DNA from: Microlunatus soli
GTDB lineage: Bacteria > Actinomycetota > Actinomycetes > Propionibacteriales > Propionibacteriaceae
Assembly (NCBI RefSeq): GCF_900105385.1
Contig: NZ_LT629772.1
Span: forward strand, 3,968,001 to 4,032,000
Direction of reading: 5' to 3'
Length of the DNA stretch: 64,000 bases
The notes beneath the pieces were generated by a model. The model worked only from the letters and a program-made list of their open reading frames with translations. It was not told where the DNA came from and did no database searches. Positions 40,186 through 51,973 of this stretch are shown one piece after another. The position numbers and the translations under genes were made by a program. How positions within the stretch are numbered: the first letter of the stretch is position 1; every line of letters starts with the position of its first letter.

Positions 40186-41283
40186 TCAGCGGGCGTGCCA
40201 GAGGGGGGCGATCAGAGCTTCCACGGCGCTGTGCTGGGTGGCGGCGGTGATCGGTGAGATCGGGCCGGCCCAGTGCACGCCGTACAGATCCGATGCGGTC
40301 CGGTCCTTGGCGTAGGCGGTCGCTGCCTGGGTCTGCAGGAAATCCTGGTACGGCCGGCCGTCGAGTGCGGCATTGAGCTCGCCGAGGCCGCGGACGTAGG
40401 CACCCTTGAAGCTGGGGCCGTCGGCACCGCAGTCGCCGCCGTCGGCCTCACACGGCTCGGTCAGAACCCCGTCCTTGATGATCGCCGGAGCCTTGGTCGA
40501 GGCGTCGGCGAGCTCGGCGGCCCTGGTCAGATAGCTGTCGTCACCGGTTGCCTCGGCCAATTCGACCGCGGCACCGAGAATGATGCCCTGGTTGTAGGTC
40601 CAGGTGGTCTGGCCGTTGTTCTGGCAGTCGTCGGTCAGCCCGTCGTTGATCATGTTCTCGGAATTGATCATGCCCGAGTTCATCAGCCAGTCCCAGTTCT
40701 CGGTGGCCATCGCCAGATACTTCTGATCACCGTCCAGCCGGTTGTGCAGGCTGGCGGCGGCCTTGATCATCAACTCGTTGGTGACCGCGTTCTTGTAGGT
40801 CTTGTTGCGATTCCACAGCACGCCGCCGCCACAGACGTCGGAGTGGGTGGACCACATGTAGTCGACGTCGATGGCCGCCGTCTCCAGATACTTCTTCTTG
40901 CCCGTCAGGTCGTAGGCACGGATCCAGGCCAACGCCCACCAGCCGGTGTCGTCGATGTACTCGTTGGTGAAGTTGCCGTCCTGGGCATCCAAGTTGAGCT
41001 TGTAGGTGTTGTCGATCACCCAGTTGTTGCGATGATCACCGGTGGCCAGCGCGTAGTCGATGGTCGCGGTCAGGGCGTTGGCCGAGTTCCACCAGCCGGT
41101 GCTGTTCCACAGTCCGGTGTCGCGGTTGTAGAGGCCGGTCAGTGCGTTGACTCCATCGCGGGCGGCAGCTCTCGGCTGATAGCCCGACGCCGAGGCGATG
41201 CCGGTGCTGGCGACGAGCGTCGCCACCGCGGCGGCACCGGCAGCCAGTACGGTGACGCACCGGCCGATCAAGCGGTTCTTCAT
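40186..41283 (-). CDS. secreted GH76 glycoside hydrolase (alpha-1,6-mannanase-like)
   Basis: 365 residues with a Sec signal peptide (LIGRCVTVLAAGAAAVAT, cleavage-like ASASG near residue 33). GH76 hallmarks are clear: LYNRDTGLWNSTGWWNSANAL, the catalytic Asp pair in EYIDDTGWWALAW, GGVLWNRNKTYKNAVTNEL, and TWTYNQGIILGA. Such enzymes cut alpha-1,6-mannan of fungal walls or actinobacterial lipoglycans. A GGAGGG precedes the ATG and a LacI-type palindrome lies about 50 bases upstream. It stands alone, without a mannan operon. Confidence 0.93.
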   Translation of the reverse strand: MKNRLIGRCVTVLAAGAAAVATLVASTGIASASGYQPRAAARDGVNALTGLYNRDTGLWNSTGWWNSANALTATIDYALATGDHRNNWVIDNTYKLNLDAQDGNFTNEYIDDTGWWALAWIRAYDLTGKKKYLETAAIDVDYMWSTHSDVCGGGVLWNRNKTYKNAVTNELMIKAAASLHNRLDGDQKYLAMATENWDWLMNSGMINSENMINDGLTDDCQNNGQTTWTYNQGIILGAAVELAEATGDDSYLTRAAELADASTKAPAIIKDGVLTEPCEADGGDCGADGPSFKGAYVRGLGELNAALDGRPYQDFLQTQAATAYAKDRTASDLYGVHWAGPISPITAATQHSAVEALIAPLWHAR

Positions 41284-41331
41284 CGAACCCTCCAGGGGGA
41301 TAGGCGTTCATGATCGATCTGGAGCATCGTA

Positions 41332-41341
41332 GAAACGTTTC
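41332..41341. promoter_or_regulatory. LacI-type operator upstream of GH76
   Basis: GAAACGTTTC palindrome within a TGGAAACGTTTCTA context on the minus strand, close to the general LacI/CcpA-like operator. It differs from the GGTAGCGCTACC site, so a different LacI-family repressor should act here. Confidence 0.6.
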
Positions 41342-41392
41342 CAGGCCAGCACAAGCCGCGCCGACACGCGTCGACACCATCGCGCCACACCA

Positions 41393-41439
41393 GACCCTTC
41401 CCGCACTCTGCACGGCGGCGAAGAGTGCCGGGAAGGGTC
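41393..41439 (-). terminator. terminator of the SulP-carbonic anhydrase gene
   Basis: Arms at 41393-41409 and 41422-41439 pair over 17 bases with one bulged C (GACCCTTCCCGCACTCT on the left). It lies 26 bases beyond the stop of the minus-strand gene. Confidence 0.65.
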
Positions 41440-41464
41440 GATCGGGTGAGTTGATCTTGGTCGG

Positions 41465-43801
41465 TCAGCCAGCTGACGCGTCCGGCGCTACCCGCATCGG
41501 CTGCGTCGGGTGACTGCCAACCGACTCGAACCCCGCCGCCGGGTCGTCCAACAGGAGCAGATCACCGCTGCCGATGTCGAAGAACAGCCCGACCAGATGC
41601 AGCCGGCCGGTGGCCACCGCGTCGGCGACCAGATCGTAGCTGCGCAGCGTACGCAGCCCTTGGTCGACGTTGATCATCGCCAGCTGATCGACCTCGCTGT
41701 AGCCGTCCGCCGCCGCCCGGCGGGCGATCGGGTCGCCGGCCTGCCAGCGCGCCCGGGTCGACGCCGCCGGGTGCAGCCAGGAATGCAGCGGGCCGTCATC
41801 GATCGCCTGCTCGTGGACGGCCTGCATCGCCCCGCAGCCCGAATGTCCGCAGACCACCAGCACCGGCACCTCGAGCCGTCCGACGGCGAACTCGATCGCC
41901 GAGGCCACCGACGTGTCGGCTTCGGAGTGTGGCGGCGGGATCAGGTTGCCGATATTGCGGACCGTGAACAGATCACCCGGACCGCTGGAGGTGAGCACGT
42001 TCGGCACCACCCTGCTGTCGCCGCAGGTGATCCACATCGCACGCGGCCGCTGACCCATCGCGAGTCCGGCAAGGTGTGGACGGACCAGCTCCTTGGACCG
42101 CAGCTGATACTCACGGAACCCGTTCAGAACGACGGCGAGTGACTCGTCGGCATGCCGGTCCGGCGGCAGCGGGTCCAGGGCGGTCGGTTCGGCCGGACGC
42201 TCCAGCCGCTGCCAGAACGACCAGGGCGTGAACCACCGTGGCAACGGCGTGCTGCGAGCCGAGGCCTCGCGTCGTCGCAACTGGCTCCGGAGATCGCCTC
42301 CGCCGCGGAGCGTGGAGTCCAGCCCGGCCGAGCCGATCTCGTCCACGTGCACGCTGCCGCCGGCGGCCCGGTGTCGATCGATCCAGCCGTGCAGATGTTC
42401 GTAGGCAGCATGATCGAGATAGTCGGTGACCAGTTCGATCACCACATCGGAACCGGCCGGGACCCGGCCCAGCTCATGGGCGAGCCGGGGAATGGACAGG
42501 AACGACAGCCGGCCGTGCACCGGCAGTCGCCAGGTGCTCGCGTCGACCTGCTCGGCGCGGACCGAACTGATCATCACCCGGTAGAGGGTGATGGCAGCCG
42601 TCAGCGTCAACCCGATCAGGACGCCCTCCAGGAGATTGAGGACGACCACCGCGGCGACGGTGACCAGATAGACCAGCAACTCGCCGTGTCGTCGGAGTCG
42701 GCGCAGATGACCGAGGTTGATCAGCTTGGCGCCGACATGCACCAGCAGTCCGGCCAGAGCCGCCAACGGGACGAGTTCGATCACCGAGAACAGCAGCGCC
42801 GAGAACACCAGCACCCAGACGCCGTGCAGGATCGCCGAGGTCCTGGTCCGGGCGCCGGCGTTGATGTTCGTTGTGCTGCGCACGATCACACCGGTGATCG
42901 GCAGTCCGCCGATCGCGCCGGAGATCGTGTTCGCGGTGCCCTGGCCGATCAACTCGCGATCCAGATTGGCGCGCCGGCCGGTGTGCATCCCATCGGTTGC
43001 GACGGCCGAGGCCAGGGTCTCCACACTGGCGACCAGGGCGATGGTGATCACGCCGACGGCGAACGCGCTCCACCGGCCGTCGGGCAGGACCGGCAGGCTG
43101 AGGGAACTGAGGATCGATCCGGGCAGTTCCACGCGGGGAGCGTCGGATCCGGTGAACACCGCGATCGCCGTCGCGGCACCGATCGCGATCAACGGTCCCG
43201 GTATCGCCCGGACCCGACGCGGCAGCCGTGGCCAGATGATCAACAACGCGATCACGCCGAGACCGAGCAGGGTCGCCTCGCCGTGCAAACCGGCGATCTG
43301 TGTCGGCAGGTCCGACAGGTTGTCGACGAAGCTGCTGCCGGCCGAACCACCGAGAACGACGTGCAGTTGACTGGCCACGATGGTGAGCCCGACACCGGCC
43401 AGCATGCCGTGCACCACTGCCGGTGAGATCGCCAGGGCGACCCTGGCCAGGCGGGAGACGCCGAACAGGATCTGCAGCAGCCCGGCCGCGACCGTGATCA
43501 GACACGTCACGCCCCAGCCGAAGGTGTCGATCAGTTCGGCCACGATCACTGTCAGCCCGGCGGCGGGACCCGACACCTGGAGCGGTGCGCCGCCGAGGAA
43601 GCCGACCACGATGCCGCCGAGCACGGCGGCGATCAGGCCGGCGACCACCGGTGCTCCCGAGGCGACCGCAATGCCGAGGGAGAGCGGCACCGCGACCAGG
43701 AAGACGACCAGCGAGGCCGGTACGTCGTACCGCAGGTCGCGTAGTCGTTGCTGCAGGGGGATGGAGGGATGGGGTTGTGTGGAGGCCTTCACGGCCGTCA
43801 C
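41465..43801 (-). CDS. SulP transporter-STAS-beta carbonic anhydrase fusion
   Basis: 778 residues from GTG 43801, with GGAAG upstream. Residues 1-420 form a SulP anion-transporter core (GLIAAVLGGIVVGFLGG, QVSGPAAGLTVIVAE). About 440-520 is a STAS-like domain. Residues about 570-760 are a beta carbonic anhydrase with zinc ligands in WITCGDSRVV and VVCGHSGCGAM. The fusion suggests a bicarbonate carrier coupled to CO2/bicarbonate interconversion at the cytoplasmic face. SulP-CA fusions are known in bacteria; substrate is inferred. Confidence 0.92.
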   Translation of the reverse strand: MTAVKASTQPHPSIPLQQRLRDLRYDVPASLVVFLVAVPLSLGIAVASGAPVVAGLIAAVLGGIVVGFLGGAPLQVSGPAAGLTVIVAELIDTFGWGVTCLITVAAGLLQILFGVSRLARVALAISPAVVHGMLAGVGLTIVASQLHVVLGGSAGSSFVDNLSDLPTQIAGLHGEATLLGLGVIALLIIWPRLPRRVRAIPGPLIAIGAATAIAVFTGSDAPRVELPGSILSSLSLPVLPDGRWSAFAVGVITIALVASVETLASAVATDGMHTGRRANLDRELIGQGTANTISGAIGGLPITGVIVRSTTNINAGARTRTSAILHGVWVLVFSALLFSVIELVPLAALAGLLVHVGAKLINLGHLRRLRRHGELLVYLVTVAAVVVLNLLEGVLIGLTLTAAITLYRVMISSVRAEQVDASTWRLPVHGRLSFLSIPRLAHELGRVPAGSDVVIELVTDYLDHAAYEHLHGWIDRHRAAGGSVHVDEIGSAGLDSTLRGGGDLRSQLRRREASARSTPLPRWFTPWSFWQRLERPAEPTALDPLPPDRHADESLAVVLNGFREYQLRSKELVRPHLAGLAMGQRPRAMWITCGDSRVVPNVLTSSGPGDLFTVRNIGNLIPPPHSEADTSVASAIEFAVGRLEVPVLVVCGHSGCGAMQAVHEQAIDDGPLHSWLHPAASTRARWQAGDPIARRAAADGYSEVDQLAMINVDQGLRTLRSYDLVADAVATGRLHLVGLFFDIGSGDLLLLDDPAAGFESVGSHPTQPMRVAPDASAG

Positions 43802-44052
43802 CTACTTCCGATGTCTGAGTGACAGGGAGGCGTGCCATCGGCATTGGTGGACCGCCCGCGACCCCGAGAACTGCGGACATGCATCGGATCAACCGGCGGG
43901 ACGGTGTGAGGAGTTCCTGAGCCGGGGCTGAGTGGCCCGGAGTTAACGGGGCCGTAACGGTGGGTCTCGGATGCCGGAATGCGGGGGCCGGTGCGGTGCG
44001 TACGGCGGCGGTGGGTGGAATATCGGATCCGACGAGGAAGTTGGAGGCAAGC

Positions 44053-44928
44053 GTGACCGAACAGACGCAGACCAAGCTGGACGCCAAAGCCAGCGGAACC
44101 TTTGAGATCAAGGACCTCGGTGCGGTCCACCGGCTCGGATTCGGAGCGATGCGGATCACCGGCCCGGGCATCTGGGGCGAGCCGGCCGATCGCGAGGTCG
44201 CTCGCCAGGTCGTCCGGCGGGCCGTCGAGCTCGGCACCGACTTCATCGACACCGCCGACGCGTACGGGCCGAATGTCAGCGAGGAGATCATTGCCGAGGC
44301 GATCCATCCGTACGGTGAGGTCAAGATCGCGACCAAGATCGGACACACCCGACAGGGCCCGAACCAGTGGACCCCCGTCGGGCGACCGGAATACCTGCGG
44401 CAGCAGGTCGAACTGATCCTGCGCCGGCTGAAGATCGACAAGATCGATCTGCTTCAGCTGCACCGGATCGATCCCGAGGTGCCGGCCGAGACCCAGTTCG
44501 AGGCTCTCGCGGCCTTCCAGTCCGAGGGCAAGGTCGGTGCGCTCGGGCTCTCCGAGGTCAGCGTCGACGAGCTGAAGAAGGCCGCGGAGTTCTTCACCGT
44601 CGCCACAGTGCAGAACCGCTACAACCTGACCGACCGCAAGTCCGAGGACGTGCTGGACTACAGCACCGAACAGGGCATCGGCTTCATTCCGTGGGCGCCG
44701 ATCTCGTCGGGCAAGCTCGCCGAACCGGGTGGTCCGGTGGCCGAGGTCGCCGAGCGGCTCGGCGCAACCTCCTCCCAGGTCGCCCTGGCCTGGCTGCTCC
44801 GCCGCTCCCCGGTGATGCTGCCGATCCCCGGCACCGGCTCGGTGGCCCATCTGGAGGAGAACATCGGCGCCGCATCGCTCCAGCTGGACGACGAGGCGTA
44901 CGAGTCCATCGCCGCCGCCGTCGCCTGA
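44053..44928 (+). CDS. aldo/keto reductase
   Basis: 291 residues from GTG 44053 with GGAGG five bases upstream. The catalytic tetrad is visible: Asp and Tyr in FIDTADAYGPNVSEE, Lys in VKIATKIGHTR, His in LLQLHRIDPE. The NADPH-binding end includes LPIPGTGSVAHLEENIGAA. It reduces aldehydes or ketones, physiological substrate unknown. It stands alone between the SulP gene and a repeat-rich spacer. Confidence 0.92.
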   Translation: MTEQTQTKLDAKASGTFEIKDLGAVHRLGFGAMRITGPGIWGEPADREVARQVVRRAVELGTDFIDTADAYGPNVSEEIIAEAIHPYGEVKIATKIGHTRQGPNQWTPVGRPEYLRQQVELILRRLKIDKIDLLQLHRIDPEVPAETQFEALAAFQSEGKVGALGLSEVSVDELKKAAEFFTVATVQNRYNLTDRKSEDVLDYSTEQGIGFIPWAPISSGKLAEPGGPVAEVAERLGATSSQVALAWLLRRSPVMLPIPGTGSVAHLEENIGAASLQLDDEAYESIAAAVA

Positions 44929-44990
44929 CGACCGAGCTCGCTCGCACCGGCTCCCCGGGACCTCGCCTCTCGCCGCCCGCCCCACCAAGG

Positions 44991-45197
44991 GCGATTCGGC
45001 AACACGAGCCGCGATGTGTCCCGGGGTGGTGCTGTCTGCGGGGCGATTTGGTAGCACGGGTTGCGATGTGTGCCGGGGTGGTGCTGTCTGCGGGGCGACT
45101 CGGTAGCACGGGTTGCGATGTGCGCGGGGGTGGTGCTGCTTGCGGGCGATTCGGTAACACGAGCTGCGATGTGCGCCGGGTGGTGCTGCTTGCGGGG
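44991..45197. repeat. four tandem 52-bp repeats
   Basis: Units begin at 44991, 45043, 45095 and 45146 (lengths 52, 52, 51, about 52). Each runs GCGAyTyGGyArCACG, then GCGATGTG, then GGGTGGTGCTG and TGCGGG. Period 52 is not a multiple of three and no frame looks coding. The first 25 bases of a unit match the 5370-5403 repeat. Confidence 0.85.
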
Positions 45198-45626
45198 ACC
45201 GGATATCGGTCCAGGTTCCGTCGTTGGCTGGGCCGTCCGGAACGGTGCGTTGGGCCGGCGAGGCCTGCAAGCTCGGTGCAGTCGACCGGTTTTCGGGTGC
45301 GACCCCGCGGTGAGGTGTGTGAGTTGTGGACACTCGTCCGGTTCCCGCGCAGGGTGTGCGGCGGGAGAGGTGAGCTTCGGACAGTGCGCGTTCTTCGGCC
45401 GGCGTGCTCGGGACAAGCACGCGTTCGGGACTGGGATATGGCCGGGACCGGGAGACATCCGGGCAGCGGATCGGTGCCGAGCGACGAGCGAGGTACGTCC
45501 CGAGGCTGCGGTCGGCCGGCTTGGCGGCGGGACGTATCCTGGAACACGGTGCGGGGCAACGGTCGCGGCAGCGGGCGACACGCCACGGCGGAGTCGCGCG
45601 AGTGACACCACCGGAGCGGCCGGGGA
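45198..45626. other. spacer between tandem repeats and the IS element
   Basis: About 430 bases. Open frames here are Arg/Gly/Cys-rich and lack ribosome-binding sites or family motifs. I see no gene or strong hairpin. Confidence 0.5.
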
Positions 45627-45636
45627 CGCTATTCCT

Positions 45637-45698
45637 GTTGCCTCATGTCAAGATGCCCGCGTGGTTTGGGTCGTTGACTCATCTGAAGATGCCCGCTT
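45637..45698. repeat. left terminal repeat of the IS (two tandem motif copies)
   Basis: Copies of the GTTG-CTCAT-AAGATGCCCGC motif begin at 45637 and 45673, 36 bases apart. They match the two right-end copies in inverse with several mismatches in the outer copy. The transposase stop codon lies inside this repeat. Confidence 0.75.
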
Positions 45699-46937
45699 GG
45701 TGGGTAGCTTCTTGCCGCTGAGGTAGACGTGGTTGGTCTTGGCGCGGCGAGTGATCTGGCCCCGGCGGCGGGCGAGTTCGAGCAGGTTGGCTTGGATGTC
45801 GCTGATTTGGTGTTTCAGCTCGACCAGGTCGGTGTCGTGGCGGAGGTTTTCCAGTCGGGTCCGGTCGTGGGGGTCGACCATGTCGCCGAACTGGGTGAGG
45901 AGTCGGTGGCTGGGGGTGGCGCCCTGATCGTGACGTTTGCTCACTTTCGCTCCATGCCTGGTTTTGGAGATCAGTCGTTGTTGGGGCAGGAACTGGTTGA
46001 CCTGGATCGAGACCAGGGGCCAGAGCTGGTTCAGGAGGTCGAGTTCGCGTCGGCTGTCGTAGCGGTAGTAGCCGACGTTGCGGCGCACCACTGACCAGTT
46101 CTTCTGCTCGATGTGGGCTTGGTCGTTGGAGTGGGATGACCGCCCGCGGGAGAAGGTGATCTTCCGGCTGGTGCACCAGTTCAGCAGGTGGTGGTTGATG
46201 AACTCGCTGCCGTTGTCGGAGTGGATCCCGCTGATGTGGAAGGGGAACCGGAGCCAGAGTTGTTCCAGCCCGGCTGCCACGATCCGTTCGCCTTTGGAGC
46301 GGACGGTGATGGTTTCGGTCCAGCCGGTGGCCACGTCAGTGGCATCGAGGCTGTAGTGGAAGTGGCCGTTGGCGTCGCCGCCGTCGTGGCCGACCAGATC
46401 GATCTGGATGATGCCGGGGATGGTGTCGTTCCATTCGTGCCAGGTCTTCATCGGGATCGAGGACTTCAACAACGAGCCGGGTCGGGTGTGGGAGATGCCC
46501 TTGCCGGCGACCAGCCCGGTCCGGGCCGGCGCTAATCGTCGGTCGATGGTGGCTGCCGACATCTGCCGGACCTGGACGATCACGGCCGGATCGATGTCGG
46601 CCAGGTGGCCATGCCGGGCAAGGTTGTTCAGCACCTCGTCCAGTGCCGGTTTCAGTCGCTTCCCGGCCGGGCCGTCCAGTGCTGCCCAGCACCGCTCCAA
46701 CACCTCGATCGCTGCTGGGCCGTAGGTCAGAGCCGGTTCTCGTCGTTTCCGCGGGGCAGAGCCGTGCTGGGGATCGGCCAGCAGGGTCCGGATCGCCTTC
46801 CGGGCATGGTCACGATGCCAGCCCGTTACCCCACACACCGAGTCCAGGATCGCCGACTTCTCCACCTTCGACGCCTTCGGCCACTTGGCTAACTGAGCCT
46901 GCGTGATCGCCTTCCGCGCAGCCAACGAGAGCTCCAT
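45648..46937 (-). CDS. IS transposase with rve/integrase catalytic domain
   Basis: 429 residues from ATG 46937; a GTG at 46982 would translate terminal-repeat sequence and is less likely. An N-terminal helix-turn-helix region (about 1-110: KWPKASKVEKSAILDSVCG) precedes the catalytic core with a DDE triad: IIQIDLVGHDGG, HSDNGSEFINHH, and SNDQAHIEQKNW. The C-terminus is basic and reads through the left terminal repeat. It should catalyse cut-and-paste or copy-out transposition of the element. No frameshift or internal stop is seen. Confidence 0.88.
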   Translation of the reverse strand: MELSLAARKAITQAQLAKWPKASKVEKSAILDSVCGVTGWHRDHARKAIRTLLADPQHGSAPRKRREPALTYGPAAIEVLERCWAALDGPAGKRLKPALDEVLNNLARHGHLADIDPAVIVQVRQMSAATIDRRLAPARTGLVAGKGISHTRPGSLLKSSIPMKTWHEWNDTIPGIIQIDLVGHDGGDANGHFHYSLDATDVATGWTETITVRSKGERIVAAGLEQLWLRFPFHISGIHSDNGSEFINHHLLNWCTSRKITFSRGRSSHSNDQAHIEQKNWSVVRRNVGYYRYDSRRELDLLNQLWPLVSIQVNQFLPQQRLISKTRHGAKVSKRHDQGATPSHRLLTQFGDMVDPHDRTRLENLRHDTDLVELKHQISDIQANLLELARRRGQITRRAKTNHVYLSGKKLPTKRASSDESTTQTTRAS

Positions 46938-46951
46938 CCATGAGGGATCCC

Positions 46952-47012
46952 ACGCGGGCATCTTGAGATGAGTCAACGACACGACCTACGCGGGCACTTT
47001 GGATGAGTCAAC
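46952..47012. repeat. right terminal repeat of the IS (two tandem motif copies)
   Basis: Two copies ending in GATGAGTCAAC at 46977 and 47012, 35 bases apart. They are inverse counterparts of the left-end copies. Confidence 0.75.
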
Positions 47013-47020
47013 GCGCTATT

Positions 47021-47049
47021 TTGACCCTCCGCATCTCAGCAGATAACCT
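47021..47049 (+). promoter_or_regulatory. probable promoter of the str operon, adjoining the IS end
   Basis: TTGACC (47021-47026), 17-base spacer, TAACCT (47044-47049). The IS terminal repeat ends at about 47013, eight bases upstream of the -35 box. The predicted leader to rpsL is about 210 bases. Confidence 0.6.
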
Positions 47050-47267
47050 TGTTCCTTGTGTTCGGGCTTGCCCGACACTTTGCGCGTGCCCGAGCGCGCC
47101 ACCGAAGCTCAGCGGCCGGATCCCATCTGATCCTGCCGCGACCCGTGTGGCGCGACCGTCAAGTACCGAACGGATCCGTGAGCGTCCCTGTGGCGTGCGG
47201 TCCGCCCCGGCCAGGCTCGTGCATGCAGGGAGTACGAGCAGGTCAGACCAGAACAGAGAGAGAAGCG

Positions 47268-47639
47268 GTGCCCACAATCCAGCAGTTGGTCCGTAAGGGC
47301 CGTGCCGACAAGGTGGCCAAGAACAAGACGCCCGCGCTGCAGCAGTCGCCGCAGCGCCGTGGCGTGTGCACCCGGGTGTACACCACCACCCCGAAGAAGC
47401 CGAACTCGGCGCTGCGCAAGGTGGCTCGCGTGAAGCTGTCCTCCGGCATCGAGGTCACCGCCTACATCCCGGGTGTGGGTCACAACCTGCAGGAACACTC
47501 GATGGTCCTCGTCCGTGGCGGACGTGTGAAGGACCTCCCGGGTGTCCGCTACAAGATCGTTCGCGGTTCGCTCGACACCCAGGGTGTCAAGAACCGCAAG
47601 CAGGCTCGCAGCAAGTACGGCGCGAAGAAGGAGAAGTAA
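47268..47639 (+). CDS. rpsL: 30S ribosomal protein S12
   Basis: 123 residues from GTG 47268 with AGAGAGAAG upstream; the upstream open frame is leader sequence. It helps form the decoding site. [20 protein letters not shown] keeps the Lys at the streptomycin position (Lys43 type) and [14 protein letters not shown] keeps Lys88, so it looks streptomycin-sensitive. First gene of the operon rpsL-rpsG-fusA-tuf. Confidence 0.98.
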   Translation: MPTIQQLVRKGRADKVAKNKTPALQQSPQRRGVCTRVYTTTPKKPNSALRKVARVKLSSGIEVTAYIPGVGHNLQEHSMVLVRGGRVKDLPGVRYKIVRGSLDTQGVKNRKQARSKYGAKKEK

Positions 47640-48109
47640 TGCCGCGCAAGGGTCCCGCCCCGAAGCGACCGGTCCTCGTCGACCCGGTCTACGGCTCGCC
47701 GCTGGTCAGCCAGCTGGTCAGCAAGATCCTGCTGGACGGCAAGAAGACCGTCGCGCAGAACATCGTCTACACCGCGCTGGAGGGCACCCGCGCGAAGACC
47801 GGTGTTGATCCCGTACAGACCCTGAAGCGCGCGCTGGACAACGTCCGCCCGAGCCTGGAGGTCAAGAGCCGCCGCGTCGGTGGCGCCACCTACCAGGTGC
47901 CGGTCGACGTCAAGCCCGCCCGGTCCACCACGCTGGCGATGCGCTGGCTGGTCAGCTTCTCCCGCTCCCGCCGGGAGAAGACGATGGCCGAGCGGCTGAT
48001 GAACGAGCTGCTGGACGCCTCCAACGGTCTGGGCGCCTCGGTCAAGCGTCGCGAGGACACCCACAAGATGGCTGACGCCAACCGCGCGTTCGCCCACTAC
48101 CGCTGGTAA
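47639..48109 (+). CDS. rpsG: 30S ribosomal protein S7
   Basis: 156 residues. ATG 47639 overlaps the rpsL stop by one base (TAATG), giving tight coupling. [20 protein letters not shown] and the C-terminal [19 protein letters not shown] are typical. It nucleates assembly of the 30S head and contacts tRNA at the exit site. Confidence 0.98.
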   Translation: MPRKGPAPKRPVLVDPVYGSPLVSQLVSKILLDGKKTVAQNIVYTALEGTRAKTGVDPVQTLKRALDNVRPSLEVKSRRVGGATYQVPVDVKPARSTTLAMRWLVSFSRSRREKTMAERLMNELLDASNGLGASVKRREDTHKMADANRAFAHYRW

Positions 48110-48120
48110 TCATTCCGGCC

Positions 48121-48138
48121 GGCTGAGATATCTCGGCC
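48121..48138 (+). other. rpsG-fusA intercistronic hairpin
   Basis: GGCTGAGATATCTCGGCC is nearly perfectly self-complementary (one G-U pair in RNA), 11 bases after rpsG. It is probably an RNA processing or translational spacing element rather than a terminator. Confidence 0.5.
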
Positions 48139-48210
48139 GTCCACTGCCGTGCAGACCACCAGGTCAGCCACGGCTCCGCCAAACTCTTCTTAAGAGGACG
48201 AACCCGAAAC

Positions 48211-50307
<2,097 letters not shown>

Positions 50308-50469
50308 GCGTCGGCGTGCCTCGGCACGCCCCGCTCAGCCAGCAACAACATCCTTCCGACCCCAACCGGTTTGACGCACGGGGCTGGTTGGACAAAACTT
50401 AGGCCGGATTGCCCCACTCAGGCTTGCCAACCGGGGTCCGGGTAAGAGCAGATCAAGAACCAACGAGGT

Positions 50470-50492
50470 TCGCCACGCGACCAGCGTGGCGA
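50470..50492 (+). other. hairpin in the tuf leader
   Basis: TCGCCACGC (50470-50478) pairs with GCGTGGCGA (50484-50492) over a 5-base loop, 21 bases before the tuf start and just upstream of AAGGAG. A TTGACG at 50371-50376 in the same spacer might belong to an internal tuf promoter, but no convincing -10 box follows. Confidence 0.5.
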
Positions 50493-50513
50493 CACAGCAA
50501 GTAAGGAGCCCCA

Positions 50514-51707
<1,194 letters not shown>

Positions 51708-51754
51708 GCAAGAGCTCAACGATCATCAAGTGATCATCTGATCACACACGTTCG

Positions 51755-51787
51755 ACGGCCCGGATCGGTATACCCGATCCGGGCCGT
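51755..51787 (+). terminator. str operon terminator
   Basis: ACGGCCCGGATCGG (51755-51768) and CCGATCCGGGCCGT (51774-51787) form a perfect 14-bp stem with loop TATAC. It lies 47 bases after tuf. The tail TGGCGTTCG has few T residues, as is usual in actinobacteria. Confidence 0.85.
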
Positions 51788-51840
51788 TGGCGTTCGATGG
51801 ATTGCCGACATCCAAACACGCCGTACGGCGCCGCGACCGT

Positions 51841-51875
51841 CCGCATCGGACATGATTGATAATGTCCTGATGCGG
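51841..51875. promoter_or_regulatory. inverted repeat upstream of the MFS gene
   Basis: CCGCATCGGACAT (51841-51853) pairs with ATGTCCTGATGCGG (51862-51875) with one bulge, in an AT-richer spacer. A second small palindrome TGCGG-AATTC-CCGCA lies at 51941-51955, close to the MFS start. They are candidate operator sites. Confidence 0.5.
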
Positions 51876-51973
51876 ACAGGAGTTGCCGCAGTAATTCGCT
51901 TCAGTACGTCGATAGAGGCGAATCCTTATCCATGAACTCTTGCGGAATTCCCGCATTCTCCTAAGGTGAGTTC

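Larger units (their letters stand above)
45634..47013 (-). mobile_element. insertion sequence with DDE/integrase-type transposase and doubled terminal repeats
   Basis: About 1.38 kb. Both ends carry two copies of GTTGACTCATCTnAAG followed by ATGCCCGC-type sequence, in opposite orientation at the two ends (left 45637 and 45673, right ending 46977 and 47012). Candidate 7-bp target duplication CGCTATT is at 45627-45633 and 47014-47020. The single minus-strand gene fills the interior. It is inserted just upstream of the rpsL promoter. The element looks intact. Family is uncertain, perhaps ISNCY/IS1202-like. Confidence 0.8.

Noticed and set aside
44991-45197. CRISPR array.
   Set aside because: The 52-bp units are directly tandem with no variable spacers and there are no cas genes.
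45061-45726. Cys/Gly-rich open frames across the 52-bp tandem array.
   Set aside because: Period 52 shifts the frame at each unit, codon use is atypical, and no start context or motif is seen.
45627-47020. CGCTATT flanks as proven target-site duplication.
   Set aside because: The heptamers lie at slightly different distances from the two ends (three bases versus none or one), so I list them only as candidates.
50371-50399. Internal promoter before tuf (TTGACG with AAAACT at 17 bases).
   Set aside because: The -10 hexamer lacks the TA...T pattern, so it is mentioned only as a possibility.
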